Shown here: positions 1-6,491 of the stretch, one piece after another
How the letters are laid out: every line of letters starts with the position of its first letter
Position numbering within the stretch: the first letter of the stretch is position 1
Assembly (NCBI GenBank): GCA_009774395.1
Contig: VSNQ01000045.1
Span: 1-17,280, forward strand
Reading direction: 5' to 3'
DNA length: 17,280 nt
Source of the DNA: Lachnospiraceae bacterium
GTDB lineage: Bacteria; Bacillota; Clostridia; Lachnospirales; Lachnospiraceae
Translations under genes and position numbers: made by a program
The notes under the pieces: generated by a model
Told to the model about the DNA's origin: nothing
Database searches by the model: none
Seen by the model: the letters and a program-made list of their open reading frames with translations, nothing else

Positions 1-5
1 TCGTT

Positions 6-481
6 TTATTTATTTTCACTTTCTGTTCGCTGGTTGGATTTATTTCCGTCTTGAAGCTCTTTAACAATTTCCACATCCCCTTCTATTTGCTTTTTATACT
101 TACGAAGTCCGTATAACCTACAGGAGAACACATGAAGAATACACTAATCTATAATAAGCCCTCTGGCATTACAGAACTGACGCAAAAAACTGACCTGGCT
201 GTGTAAATCGTTTTTTTGATTTTTATCGTTTTTTTGGTTTTTATCGTCTTCTTGATTTTTTGTAGACACTCTGGTATAAATAACAATCTGACGATTATCA
301 TTTTCTGTGTTGATGCCTTTGAACTGAAGATATTGGTCATAAGTGTAATAACGTCGCTCCGTTGGTGTGCGGTTTGCTTTCAAAGTTCCTCTCTGTCCCA
401 CCGCTGCAGGGTTTTCACAAAAACGCCAATTAATTCAGCAAAATCTTTTGGTTTATAATTTGTGATATTTGAAGTGTTCAT
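6..481 (-). pseudogene. tnpA: Broken IS607-family serine recombinase (TnpA)
   Basis: IS607 TnpA catalyses serine-recombinase transposition. The minus-strand start at 481 has a good SD (GGAGG, 7 nt away) and begins MNTSNITNYKPKDFAELIG, a MerR-like helix-turn-helix ending LQRWDRE. A single missing G near 388-389 throws this frame into a stop after 33 codons. The next frame continues GTLKANRTPTERRYY and the serine recombinase start IVIYTRVSTKNQ, then QVSFLRQFCNARGLIID, and stops at 144-146. The same frame resumes past that stop with SCRLYGLRKYKKQI and a charged tail ending at a TAA at 6-8, which looks like the family C-terminus. The catalytic core between GLIID and the C-terminus (about 100 residues in the family) is therefore deleted. 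The linker after the catalytic-loop region is expanded by an 18-bp repeat. Non-functional as read. An accompanying tnpB could lie beyond the left edge. Confidence 0.85.
210..263 (-). repeat. In-frame 18-bp tandem repeat in the recombinase remnant
   Basis: Three 18-base units (210-227, 228-245, 246-263) encode KNQEDD, KNQKND and KNQKND on the minus strand. The first two units in plus-strand order differ at one base; the third is more diverged. Normal family members have a single short stretch here between STKNQ and the next helix, so this is inferred to be a replication-slippage expansion in a decaying gene. Confidence 0.75.
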
Positions 482-518
482 GATATTACCTCCATAGGTA
501 TATTTAAACACATTTAGC

Positions 519-532
519 TATTGATATCAATA
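519..532. repeat. 14-bp perfect palindrome upstream of the recombinase remnant
   Basis: TATTGATATCAATA lies 38 bases upstream of the recombinase start codon. It could be an operator or part of the element end, but nothing in the window decides between these. It is in a very AT-rich stretch, so chance is also possible. Confidence 0.3.
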
Positions 533-612
533 AATTTAATTACTTAAAATTTCCTCCTTTCATTCGTAGTATAGAAAAGGCCTTTCATTAATAGTACATA
601 TGAGAATAGAAT

Positions 613-720
613 TTGGTTACAAAATTATATAATAATTATAATTTTTTTCAGCGAACCAGCAGAGCTGCTACAAAAGCAATAAAATAAAAATGCCAAAGCA
701 AAGACAGGGAAAAGGAGGTT
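613..720 (+). promoter_or_regulatory. Promoter-like sequence and Shine-Dalgarno with no gene behind them
   Basis: On the plus strand TTGGTT (613-618) is 18 bases from TATAAT (637-642), a plausible sigma-A promoter. A strong SD, AAAGGAGG, follows at 711-718. No start codon or plus-strand reading frame follows at suitable spacing. Instead the 3' end of a minus-strand gene begins at 741. The likeliest reading is a leader whose gene was lost when the neighbouring mobile element inserted or decayed. Confidence 0.35.
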
Positions 721-740
721 ATAACGAACATCGAACGATA

Positions 741-1697
741 TTAAGTACAAGCCCATTGTGCCAACACACGGGAGAAGTCCCGATTTCGCAAGTCCTCAGC
801 ACGGATTATAAAATTCAATGGCCCACCGTTTAAAGATAAATCCATGCCGCCAATATCATCTTGCGGATAGTCGTAAGTATCATCATACAATTGCAGCAGC
901 AACGTATCGCATTCTGCCCAGCCTTCTCCCTTGTCGTACAGACGTGGATCATCTTGGAGATAATTGGGATAACCGCCCATTTTGCAGCCGCCATTTTTAA
1001 TCTGACTATATATTTTATTCAGTGCTTCCCGTTCCTCGGAAGTGTCATCGTCCAATTCATACGGCATAAATTCTTTCGGATCTGCATCCGGCAGCTTGGC
1101 GGCAAGCGCAGCCGCAAAAAACTGATCAAAACGATAGTCCTCATGATTAACCGACTCCTGTTCCACACTCTGAAAAATAATTTTCAGCGGAACATTCGGG
1201 CAGCGCCATAGAACGTCATATCCCTCCTCAATATCCTGTAAATCGAATGGATTGGCAGGGCGTGGCATATTGCTGCGCTTCGCCTCTGCCCAAAAAATTG
1301 CCATTTTCGCCTCGCATTCCTCCATTGTAACCGTTTCGTCTATGTCAGGATAGTAGACTGTGCGCCAATACTCCTGCGCCGGAAAAGGCCCATCATCCAG
1401 CCCAAAATCGCCAAAATGCCAGTCCTCAAGGTAAATCTGCAACAGTCCAGAATCAGGGAAATTGTCCATAGAAGGCATCTGTGCAAAATTTATCTGAGCA
1501 CACAGCCAAAGCTGGTTTCCATCCACATCAGTAGGAATCTGACCATTGTGAGGCACATACGGCACACCGCCTAAATGACTGTCTGTAACACCAAAGGAAT
1601 CCCGTGTAAGTCGAAGACGGCACACGGGACGCTTATTTTCCGCCTGAATTTGGTTTACAACCTCTTGGCATATTTGAATTTTCTCTATGTTGGTCAT
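741..1697 (-). CDS. YwqG-family (DUF1963) protein
   Basis: A 318-residue soluble protein with no signal peptide or membrane segment. It matches the YwqG/DUF1963 family by its pattern. Near residues 40-75 is SHLGGVPYVP, a proline/aspartate turn and LWLCAQINFAQMP. PDSGLLQIYL is at about 81-90. In the C-terminal half are KMGGYPNYLQDDPR, LLLQLYDD, and a closing GGPLNFIIRAEDL. These glycine-rich blocks are the family hallmark. The length is normal for a complete member. No biochemical function is established for the family to my knowledge. The start is supported by GAGGAG 6 nt upstream of ATG. It has its own promoter and no co-oriented close neighbour, so it is probably monocistronic. The protein is strongly acidic. 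Confidence 0.88.
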   Translation of the reverse strand: MTNIEKIQICQEVVNQIQAENKRPVCRLRLTRDSFGVTDSHLGGVPYVPHNGQIPTDVDGNQLWLCAQINFAQMPSMDNFPDSGLLQIYLEDWHFGDFGLDDGPFPAQEYWRTVYYPDIDETVTMEECEAKMAIFWAEAKRSNMPRPANPFDLQDIEEGYDVLWRCPNVPLKIIFQSVEQESVNHEDYRFDQFFAAALAAKLPDADPKEFMPYELDDDTSEEREALNKIYSQIKNGGCKMGGYPNYLQDDPRLYDKGEGWAECDTLLLQLYDDTYDYPQDDIGGMDLSLNGGPLNFIIRAEDLRNRDFSRVLAQWACT

Positions 1698-1749
1698 AGA
1701 ATTCTCCTCTCATATATTATTGGAAAGTATTTGAAACTCTTTGGCTTTC

Positions 1750-1778
1750 ATTGTAGCATAGCAAATAGGGAATCACAA
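1750..1778 (-). promoter_or_regulatory. Promoter for the YwqG-family gene
   Basis: Reading the minus strand, TTGTGA (1773-1778) is separated by 17 bases from TACAAT (1750-1755). A TG one base upstream of the -10 makes it an extended -10. It lies about 55 bases upstream of the start codon, and the large inverted-repeat element ends 20 bases beyond its -35 side. Confidence 0.6.
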
Positions 1779-1797
1779 GAAATACTTTTTCTTATTT

Positions 1798-1966
1798 AGG
1801 AACTGTAGAAAAAATTGTAACAAAATAAGTGACACATCTTGCTTGTCTATTTCTCCAATCTTGCAGGACAAAAAGCCTCGCCGTAACCCGCTACGCCTAC
1901 GTTTTTCTCCTACAATCTTGAAGAAATATCCTGCACAATCTGAGCACTTATTTTCCTACAATTCCT
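1798..1966. repeat. 169-bp imperfect inverted-repeat element (MITE-like or long hairpin)
   Basis: The ends are inverted copies: AGGAACTGTAG (1798-1808) against CTACAATTCCT (1956-1966), 10 of 11 pairing. Further in, 1813-1831 pairs with 1945-1963 at 17 of 19 positions. A third zone pairs the TATTTCTCCAATCTTGCAGG region with the TCCTACAATCTTGAAGAAATA region at roughly 70 percent. The centre is a GC-rich stretch, GCCGTAACCCGCTACGCC. The element has no ORF. No clear target-site duplication is visible, so it may be a miniature transposable element or a structured intergenic repeat. It occupies much of the 400-base gap between two minus-strand genes. Confidence 0.6.
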
Positions 1967-2003
1967 TACGAATATCGGTTACAACCAGCTAGACTAAATC
2001 GTA

Positions 2004-2074
2004 ATACATCAAGGCATACGGAACCACTTCGTGAAAACCACTTCGTGAAACCACTTCGTGGTGGCTTGATGCAT
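2004..2074. repeat. Hairpin carrying three tandem CCACTTCGTG units
   Basis: CCACTTCGTG occurs at 2024-2033, 2038-2047 and 2051-2060 (periods 14 and 13). Each unit contains the self-complementary CACTTCGTG. The block is flanked by inverted arms ATACATCAAGGC (2004-2015) and GGCTTGATGCAT (2063-2074), pairing at 10 of 12 positions. It lies 24 bases past the stop of the DUF4179 gene, so it may end or stabilise that transcript. There is no clean U-run, so it is a weak candidate for an intrinsic terminator. Confidence 0.55.
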
Positions 2075-2097
2075 CTCAATCACTATACTTTCCTACG

Positions 2098-3537
2098 TTA
2101 CCGAATATCTACATAGCCAACCTGCAAGGAATGTTCGTTAAATTCATACGCTCCACCCATTGTGTCAAAGCTAAGATAAAGCATCCCTAATTCTTCCTCT
2201 GGTACAAGCCACGCCATATGAACCGTCGCTGTTTCGTTCGGTTTTAGATGAGAAATATAATTGTTCCCACGTTCACCGCCATGCACATCATAATACCACA
2301 TTTCCTCCATATGAGCAGCCCCTACAATTTCCCTATAATCCCATCCGCTCGCTGAGGCATATTTTTTACCGTCATACATTTTGACTTGGCTGCCGTCCTC
2401 CTCGATTTTCACTATATTTCCGGTAAACAGCACGTCCGAAAGTTCTGTATCGCCAGTATTGGTATATTCCACTGTAACATATACCAGTTTCTGTGGCACT
2501 TCACGCGTGTCTACCACTTCACTAATAGAATTTATACCATCGCCAGATCGAATATAATTGATTTTTGTTGGAAGCAATTTTCCAGAAGCATCCGTTTCTT
2601 TTTTCAACTTCTGCTGCTCATCATTATCCATTAAAGATATATTTAATGAACTAATTTCGTCATAAATCTGCACTTTAGACACTTTGATTTGCAAATTTTC
2701 CAGTCCCTCTTCAGCATCAATCGGATGTGCCGCAAATGCCTCCCCGATTGAAAATGTTTTTAATGCGGACTTTGGCACCGAAAGATTGGAAACTGAAGCG
2801 GTTATGTTTTCTCCCTCCTCCTGAGATTTCATAAATGCGCTCCAATCACTTGCACAGACAATTCCCTGTGTTTCATCGTCTGTGGCAGGCTGCAGCGCAA
2901 TTCCCTCTGCAATTTTCAGCACATCTTCTTTGCTGACATCAGATGCTGCAAACATCTCCATTACATAGTGCAAATCTGTATACGCCACATAGCATCGCTG
3001 GTTAAATGAAATACTATTATCCGCAGCGCCTTGCAATTCAAAATATACGCCATCATACCCGCCAACTTTGATTGCTTCCTGACTTAAAACATTTTTTGTT
3101 AACATATCAAACTGTGCATCTCCAGTATCCATACGATAGAAAACAATAGATATTCCACCTTGATTTAACGCTTCTTGATAACTAAACTTACCGGTTTCCG
3201 TTTCCACCATACCCGCAGGCAGATAAGAAAGCTGCATTTTAATCGGTGAAATCTCTGAAGTCTGCTGTGTGTCCGTTTCTTCGTCTTTATTTTCCACTAT
3301 AGTTGTACGGACTGCGTGTTTTCCCACAGACTCCGTGTGCATCTGATAAATCACTCCTGCAAATCCCGTAACACCAAGCAGCATTGCCGCCGCCACCGCT
3401 GCTATTAAAGATTTTCTCACTGGATATTTTTTCTTTTTCCTTGTTGTTTTCAATTGTTTTTGCACTTCTTGCTCTATCATAATTCTAATCTCCTCCGGCA
3501 TTTCGGGAAAATCCCGTTTTAAATTTTCTAATTTCAT
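2098..3537 (-). CDS. DUF4179-type membrane protein, probable anti-sigma factor
   Basis: A 479-residue single-pass membrane protein. Residues 1-41 are a charged cytoplasmic segment ending in a run of lysines. Residues 43-65 (SLIAAVAAAMLLGVTGFAG) form the transmembrane helix, and about 410 residues lie outside. The N-terminal layout is that of DUF4179 proteins, which in Firmicutes are usually encoded just after an ECF sigma factor and are thought to restrain it. The C-terminal half (from about residue 350: KLVYVTVEYTNTG onward) looks like a beta-sandwich of DUF4352/telokin-like type, possibly the sensory part. The gene starts 54 bases after the sigma gene on the same strand, with SD AAAGGAA about 10 nt from ATG. 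The anti-sigma role is inferred from family and position; the signal sensed is unknown. Confidence 0.85.
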   Translation of the reverse strand: MKLENLKRDFPEMPEEIRIMIEQEVQKQLKTTRKKKKYPVRKSLIAAVAAAMLLGVTGFAGVIYQMHTESVGKHAVRTTIVENKDEETDTQQTSEISPIKMQLSYLPAGMVETETGKFSYQEALNQGGISIVFYRMDTGDAQFDMLTKNVLSQEAIKVGGYDGVYFELQGAADNSISFNQRCYVAYTDLHYVMEMFAASDVSKEDVLKIAEGIALQPATDDETQGIVCASDWSAFMKSQEEGENITASVSNLSVPKSALKTFSIGEAFAAHPIDAEEGLENLQIKVSKVQIYDEISSLNISLMDNDEQQKLKKETDASGKLLPTKINYIRSGDGINSISEVVDTREVPQKLVYVTVEYTNTGDTELSDVLFTGNIVKIEEDGSQVKMYDGKKYASASGWDYREIVGAAHMEEMWYYDVHGGERGNNYISHLKPNETATVHMAWLVPEEELGMLYLSFDTMGGAYEFNEHSLQVGYVDIR

Positions 3538-3591
3538 AGTCTTTCATTCCTTTCCAAGGCGCAGCAAAATAAAATACCTCTTTTATCTTCT

Positions 3592-4077
3592 TTACTCTGC
3601 CCATTCCAATTCGGATTTTAGTTTTGCCCTTGCACGCGCAAGCCTATTTTTTATGGTGCTTTCTGTTGTATTCATTAAGGCGGCAATCTCCTTGATGCTA
3701 TACCCTTCCATATAGTAAAGTGTCACAGTAAGCCGTATCTCTTCCGAAAGGCGGCTGATTGCCTCATACAGATCCAGATATTCGCTATTCTCTGGAAAAG
3801 CTTCCTGTTCTTTTGATTCTTCCAAGGCATAGCTTTCCATAGGTACTAGCTTGCGTTCCTGCCGCATAATTGCATAACATTCATTGATAAGAATGCGCAC
3901 CAGCCATGTTTTGCCAAACGAATCTTTCCGCAGTGTATGTATGCTCGAAAACGCTTTTACAATCGCTTCCTGTATCGCGTCCGCACAGTCCGCGTCATTG
4001 CGCAGCAGCGTTTTTGCCACATGATACATCGACTCCTCCGATGCAATAATTAAATTCCCTAATTGTTCTTTTGTCAT
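3592..4077 (-). CDS. ECF-type RNA polymerase sigma factor
   Basis: A 161-residue sigma-70 family protein of ECF size. Region 2 covers about residues 10-80, with DCADAIQEAIVKAFSSI and GKTWLVRILINECYAIMR as the core-binding and -10 recognition helices. A variable acidic linker follows. Region 4 is near 108-157, with the helix-turn-helix GYSIKEIAALMNTTESTIKNR and a following RARAKLK. I chose the ATG at 4077 because AAAGGA lies 5 nt upstream. An in-frame ATG at 4122 would add 15 residues but has no SD. It is co-transcribed with the DUF4179 gene downstream, so it is presumably held inactive at the membrane and released by an envelope signal. The target promoters cannot be read from this window. 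Confidence 0.93.
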   Translation of the reverse strand: MTKEQLGNLIIASEESMYHVAKTLLRNDADCADAIQEAIVKAFSSIHTLRKDSFGKTWLVRILINECYAIMRQERKLVPMESYALEESKEQEAFPENSEYLDLYEAISRLSEEIRLTVTLYYMEGYSIKEIAALMNTTESTIKNRLARARAKLKSELEWAE

Positions 4078-4197
4078 AGTTTCCTTTCCGCCGGCTGTTT
4101 TCTGTCTATTGTGCACTGACATATCTTAAATAGAGCGAATTAGTAAGCAAACGCAAAAGCTCTTTTCTCTGTATCGCTCTTTTCAAATATTAGATGT

Positions 4198-4226
4198 ATT
4201 ATAGCATCATTTGGTCGCATGAAATG
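4198..4226 (-). promoter_or_regulatory. Possible promoter of the sigma/anti-sigma operon
   Basis: On the minus strand a perfect TATAAT (4198-4203) lies about 120 bases upstream of the sigma start. The -35 position (4220-4226, ATTTCA or CATTTC) is a poor match to TTGACA. No typical ECF AAC-type -35 was seen nearby, so autoregulation is not supported by the sequence. Confidence 0.35.
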
Positions 4227-4319
4227 TTGGAAAATTTATAAAAATGTAAACTCATTTCCTTTTGCTTACTACTTTTTACAGTTTTTATGCCAACAATTAT
4301 ATATTTTCGGTATGAAATC

Positions 4320-4328
4320 TGTTATACT
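4320..4328 (+). promoter_or_regulatory. Extended -10 promoter of the 476-residue gene
   Basis: TGTTATACT is a TGn extended -10 followed by TATACT, placing the transcript start about 30 bases before the ATG. The -35 region is AT-rich without a good hexamer, which is acceptable for extended -10 promoters. Confidence 0.5.
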
Positions 4329-4366
4329 ATTAAGAAACTGAAAATAGTTCAGGAGGATATAATTTT

Positions 4367-5797
4367 ATGAATATGCAAACAATTTCCAAAATTCTTGCTC
4401 AGCTTTTAAAAAAAGCACAAAGTAATCTGCACAGATATTTTGTTAAAAAAATAAATAGAAAAAATACAGCGAAAAAAATTGCTCGTATTAGGAAGAATTA
4501 CAAAAAAAATTCCAAAAGGAATGCTTCTAAACAAATTCCTCCTATCAGAAAAAATTCCCCCAAAAACGCTTCCAATATTTTACATACTTCTACTACAGAT
4601 AGTATTCGTTCAAGCACTTTGCAAAGTCCTCTTACTGCAAACCGTGCAGATACAACTGCCTCACAGAATCCTGCGGAACCTGCAGGTATTCCAGCCTTAA
4701 ATGTTTCTCTCCTTACTGCACCATCGCCAATTACTCAGATTCCTACGAAAGTTCTTGTGCGCCAACCAGGACAGCCAGAAACGACAATTGGCTGGTGGTT
4801 AACTGTAGAAATGCTCAACGAACTTATTGGGCAGTTTCTAAATGGATATATCAGCCGGCTTGCTTTGTCATGGGATTCACGGGAACTTGTGCTGCTTCAT
4901 AATAAGGGGGAACACGATATTTTATTAAAACCTGACAGCGGAACCTATGCCTGCCTGTTTTTTGACAATAAGAACACAAATTGGTATGCACTTGTATCGC
5001 TGCCGGAGGTCTATGCTGTTGTGGAGTCCCAAGATGTTGTATTTGTTCCTTTCGGGCTGGGAACACTGCCCAACTATATGGTTCACGATAATACAAAACG
5101 GATAAAAGAACAGTTAAATGAAATCGTTACAATGGTCGCAAATCCGCACGGATCGCCTGCATTTATGACATGGGCGCCACAATGTTATCGTTTTGAAACA
5201 TACCCACGATATCATATTGCCAAACGCTTATATGGTGGCTATTCTGCCGAACAGGAACCCTGCCGGTTAAATGCGAAATTTTATATTCCTACAGCGCCTA
5301 ATCGCCTTGCCTATGCCAACTGCGCCCAAACACAGTCCAACTACGCATACAAACCCCGCAATAAATCCGAAGTGCAAGAGGCTTTAGTCGCTTATATAAT
5401 GGGCAAGCTTTCCTTACTAATACTGTCTTGGCACTTTCCGGAAAACAATGATCCTAATAATGGTGTCATGCCCGGCCAGCATATTATTTTAGTTCAGGAT
5501 CAAGGTTGTCACCAAATGCTGTATTTAGACAAGCAATATTTATGTTATCTAGTTTCTGATGTCAGCGAATACATAAATGCAGAAGGCAATCACTACCGCA
5601 AAACGGTATTTAACGGGCAGACAGTACCCGCTTATACGGTACATGAAAACTTATACCGAATCCGCGATTACACGGACTTGCTGCTTGCACAAATCGAAAA
5701 ACCAAATGCTATATTAAATTTATTTGGAGAATTTTCTTATCATGAAGAAGATTACGATGCTGTAATTGAAGAATTTTTCGAAAAAGAAAAGACGTAA
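4367..5797 (+). CDS. Unrecognised protein with basic N-terminus and internally duplicated domain
   Basis: I do not recognise a family for this 476-residue protein. Residues 15-66 are very rich in lysine, arginine and asparagine, a nucleic-acid- or surface-binding type of composition. Residues 70-140 are a Ser/Thr/Pro/Ala-rich linker. The rest is folded and contains two similar units of about 112 residues, near 147-259 and 335-446. Both start with a helix leading to a Leu-Ser-Trp block (YISRLALSW; KLSLLILSW), continue with LLKPDSGTYACLFFD versus LVQDQGCHQMLYLD, and end NYMVHDNTKRI versus AYTVHENLYRI. No signal peptide or membrane helix is evident. The start is supported by AGGAGG 10 nt upstream and a promoter. 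It is transcribed divergently from the sigma operon, so regulation by it is possible but unproven. The A-rich 5' third looks compositionally distinct. Confidence 0.85.
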   Translation: MNMQTISKILAQLLKKAQSNLHRYFVKKINRKNTAKKIARIRKNYKKNSKRNASKQIPPIRKNSPKNASNILHTSTTDSIRSSTLQSPLTANRADTTASQNPAEPAGIPALNVSLLTAPSPITQIPTKVLVRQPGQPETTIGWWLTVEMLNELIGQFLNGYISRLALSWDSRELVLLHNKGEHDILLKPDSGTYACLFFDNKNTNWYALVSLPEVYAVVESQDVVFVPFGLGTLPNYMVHDNTKRIKEQLNEIVTMVANPHGSPAFMTWAPQCYRFETYPRYHIAKRLYGGYSAEQEPCRLNAKFYIPTAPNRLAYANCAQTQSNYAYKPRNKSEVQEALVAYIMGKLSLLILSWHFPENNDPNNGVMPGQHIILVQDQGCHQMLYLDKQYLCYLVSDVSEYINAEGNHYRKTVFNGQTVPAYTVHENLYRIRDYTDLLLAQIEKPNAILNLFGEFSYHEEDYDAVIEEFFEKEKT

Positions 5798-5875
5798 TAT
5801 TGAAACTATTTTGGAGCATTGAAAAAGAATTGCGTGCTGTTTTTCATCAAAAATCGGTATTATCGCAGATCAATA

Positions 5876-5917
5876 TAGGGGGCTGTTGGTTATTATGTCC
5901 TTTTCCGCTACCCCCTA
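5876..5917. other. Inverted repeat with long loop downstream of the 476-residue gene
   Basis: TAGGGGG (5876-5882) and CCCCCTA (5911-5917) form a perfect 7-bp stem around a 28-base loop, about 80 bases after the stop codon. No T-run follows on either side, so I do not call it a terminator. It may be a structured 3' UTR or the remains of an element end. Confidence 0.3.
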
Positions 5918-6015
5918 ATAAATTGCAACACTTCTAATATTACGAAACTTCCTCATTATCTAAAACCCTTGAGATTGTGACAGCCATTTTTTCAAATCCT
6001 TTTCATATCTAAATA

Positions 6016-6389
6016 TTATACTATTGCTTCAACTAAAATTTTATCGCCTGCCACTATCTCACGAACTCCAATCTGTTTTTTCTTATTAAAACAGAAGCTA
6101 ACCATATATCCCTTTTTTGGTGATAGTCCTTGAGATATTCCGCAAGCTGTTGCTCGCCACGCTGGTAATATTCATTCCCATGCCATATTTTCATCTCAAT
6201 TATAAACTGTTCTCCCTGATAATCTACAACAACATCTGTTCTCCCAAGGCTTCTTGTCTGGGCTTCAATATAATAATTTTTTTCCATATAGTCTGTATAT
6301 TTTTCTATAAATTCTAAATAAAATAGACATGGTCGCGAAACTTCAGCTTGCAGGCGTTGATATTTCTTTCCTCCAATTAGCCAGCCCAT
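6016..6389 (-). pseudogene. Truncated, frameshifted PD-(D/E)XK nuclease domain (AAA-ATPase/DUF1703-type)
   Basis: This is the C-terminal nuclease part of the AAA-ATPase-like/DUF1703 proteins common in gut bacteria. The full-length proteins are roughly 500 residues or more. The fragment shows GRTDVVVDYQGEQFIIEMKIW, giving the catalytic pattern D52, then E65-x-K67, and QLAEYL (the Q81 helix). After DYHQK the open frame runs into a spurious end at 6054-6056. A -1 shift at the A6 run (6113-6118 on the plus strand as T6) restores the expected ending GYMVSFCFNKKKQIG, then GDKILVEAIV, stopping at 6016-6018. The ATPase half is absent upstream, where promoter-like sequence for the potassium channel begins. 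It is therefore both 5'-truncated and frameshifted. A sequencing error in the homopolymer could explain the shift but not the truncation. Confidence 0.78.
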
Positions 6390-6427
6390 TGTCTTCCTAT
6401 TTATTGTGTGTTACAATGCTATTAAAA

Positions 6428-6457
6428 GTGCAATCCAGAGCATTATACGGATATTAT
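6428..6457 (+). promoter_or_regulatory. Weak candidate promoter of the potassium channel gene
   Basis: GTGCAA (6428-6433) and TATTAT (6452-6457) are 18 bases apart, about 35 bases before the start codon. The -35 is poor. It is offered as the best candidate in the gap, not as a firm call. Confidence 0.3.
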
Positions 6458-6491
6458 AAACCAATGTTATCAATAAAAGGAGCTGATACAC

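Noticed and set aside
3592..4122. Longer start of the sigma factor at 4122
   Set aside because: The 15 extra residues have no SD and are not typical of ECF N-termini. The ATG at 4077 has AAAGGA close by.
6113..6118. Programmed -1 frameshift in the nuclease fragment
   Set aside because: The zero-frame phase of the A6 run does not give a canonical X-XXY-YYZ heptamer, and the gene is also truncated at its 5' end, so decay or sequencing error is more likely.
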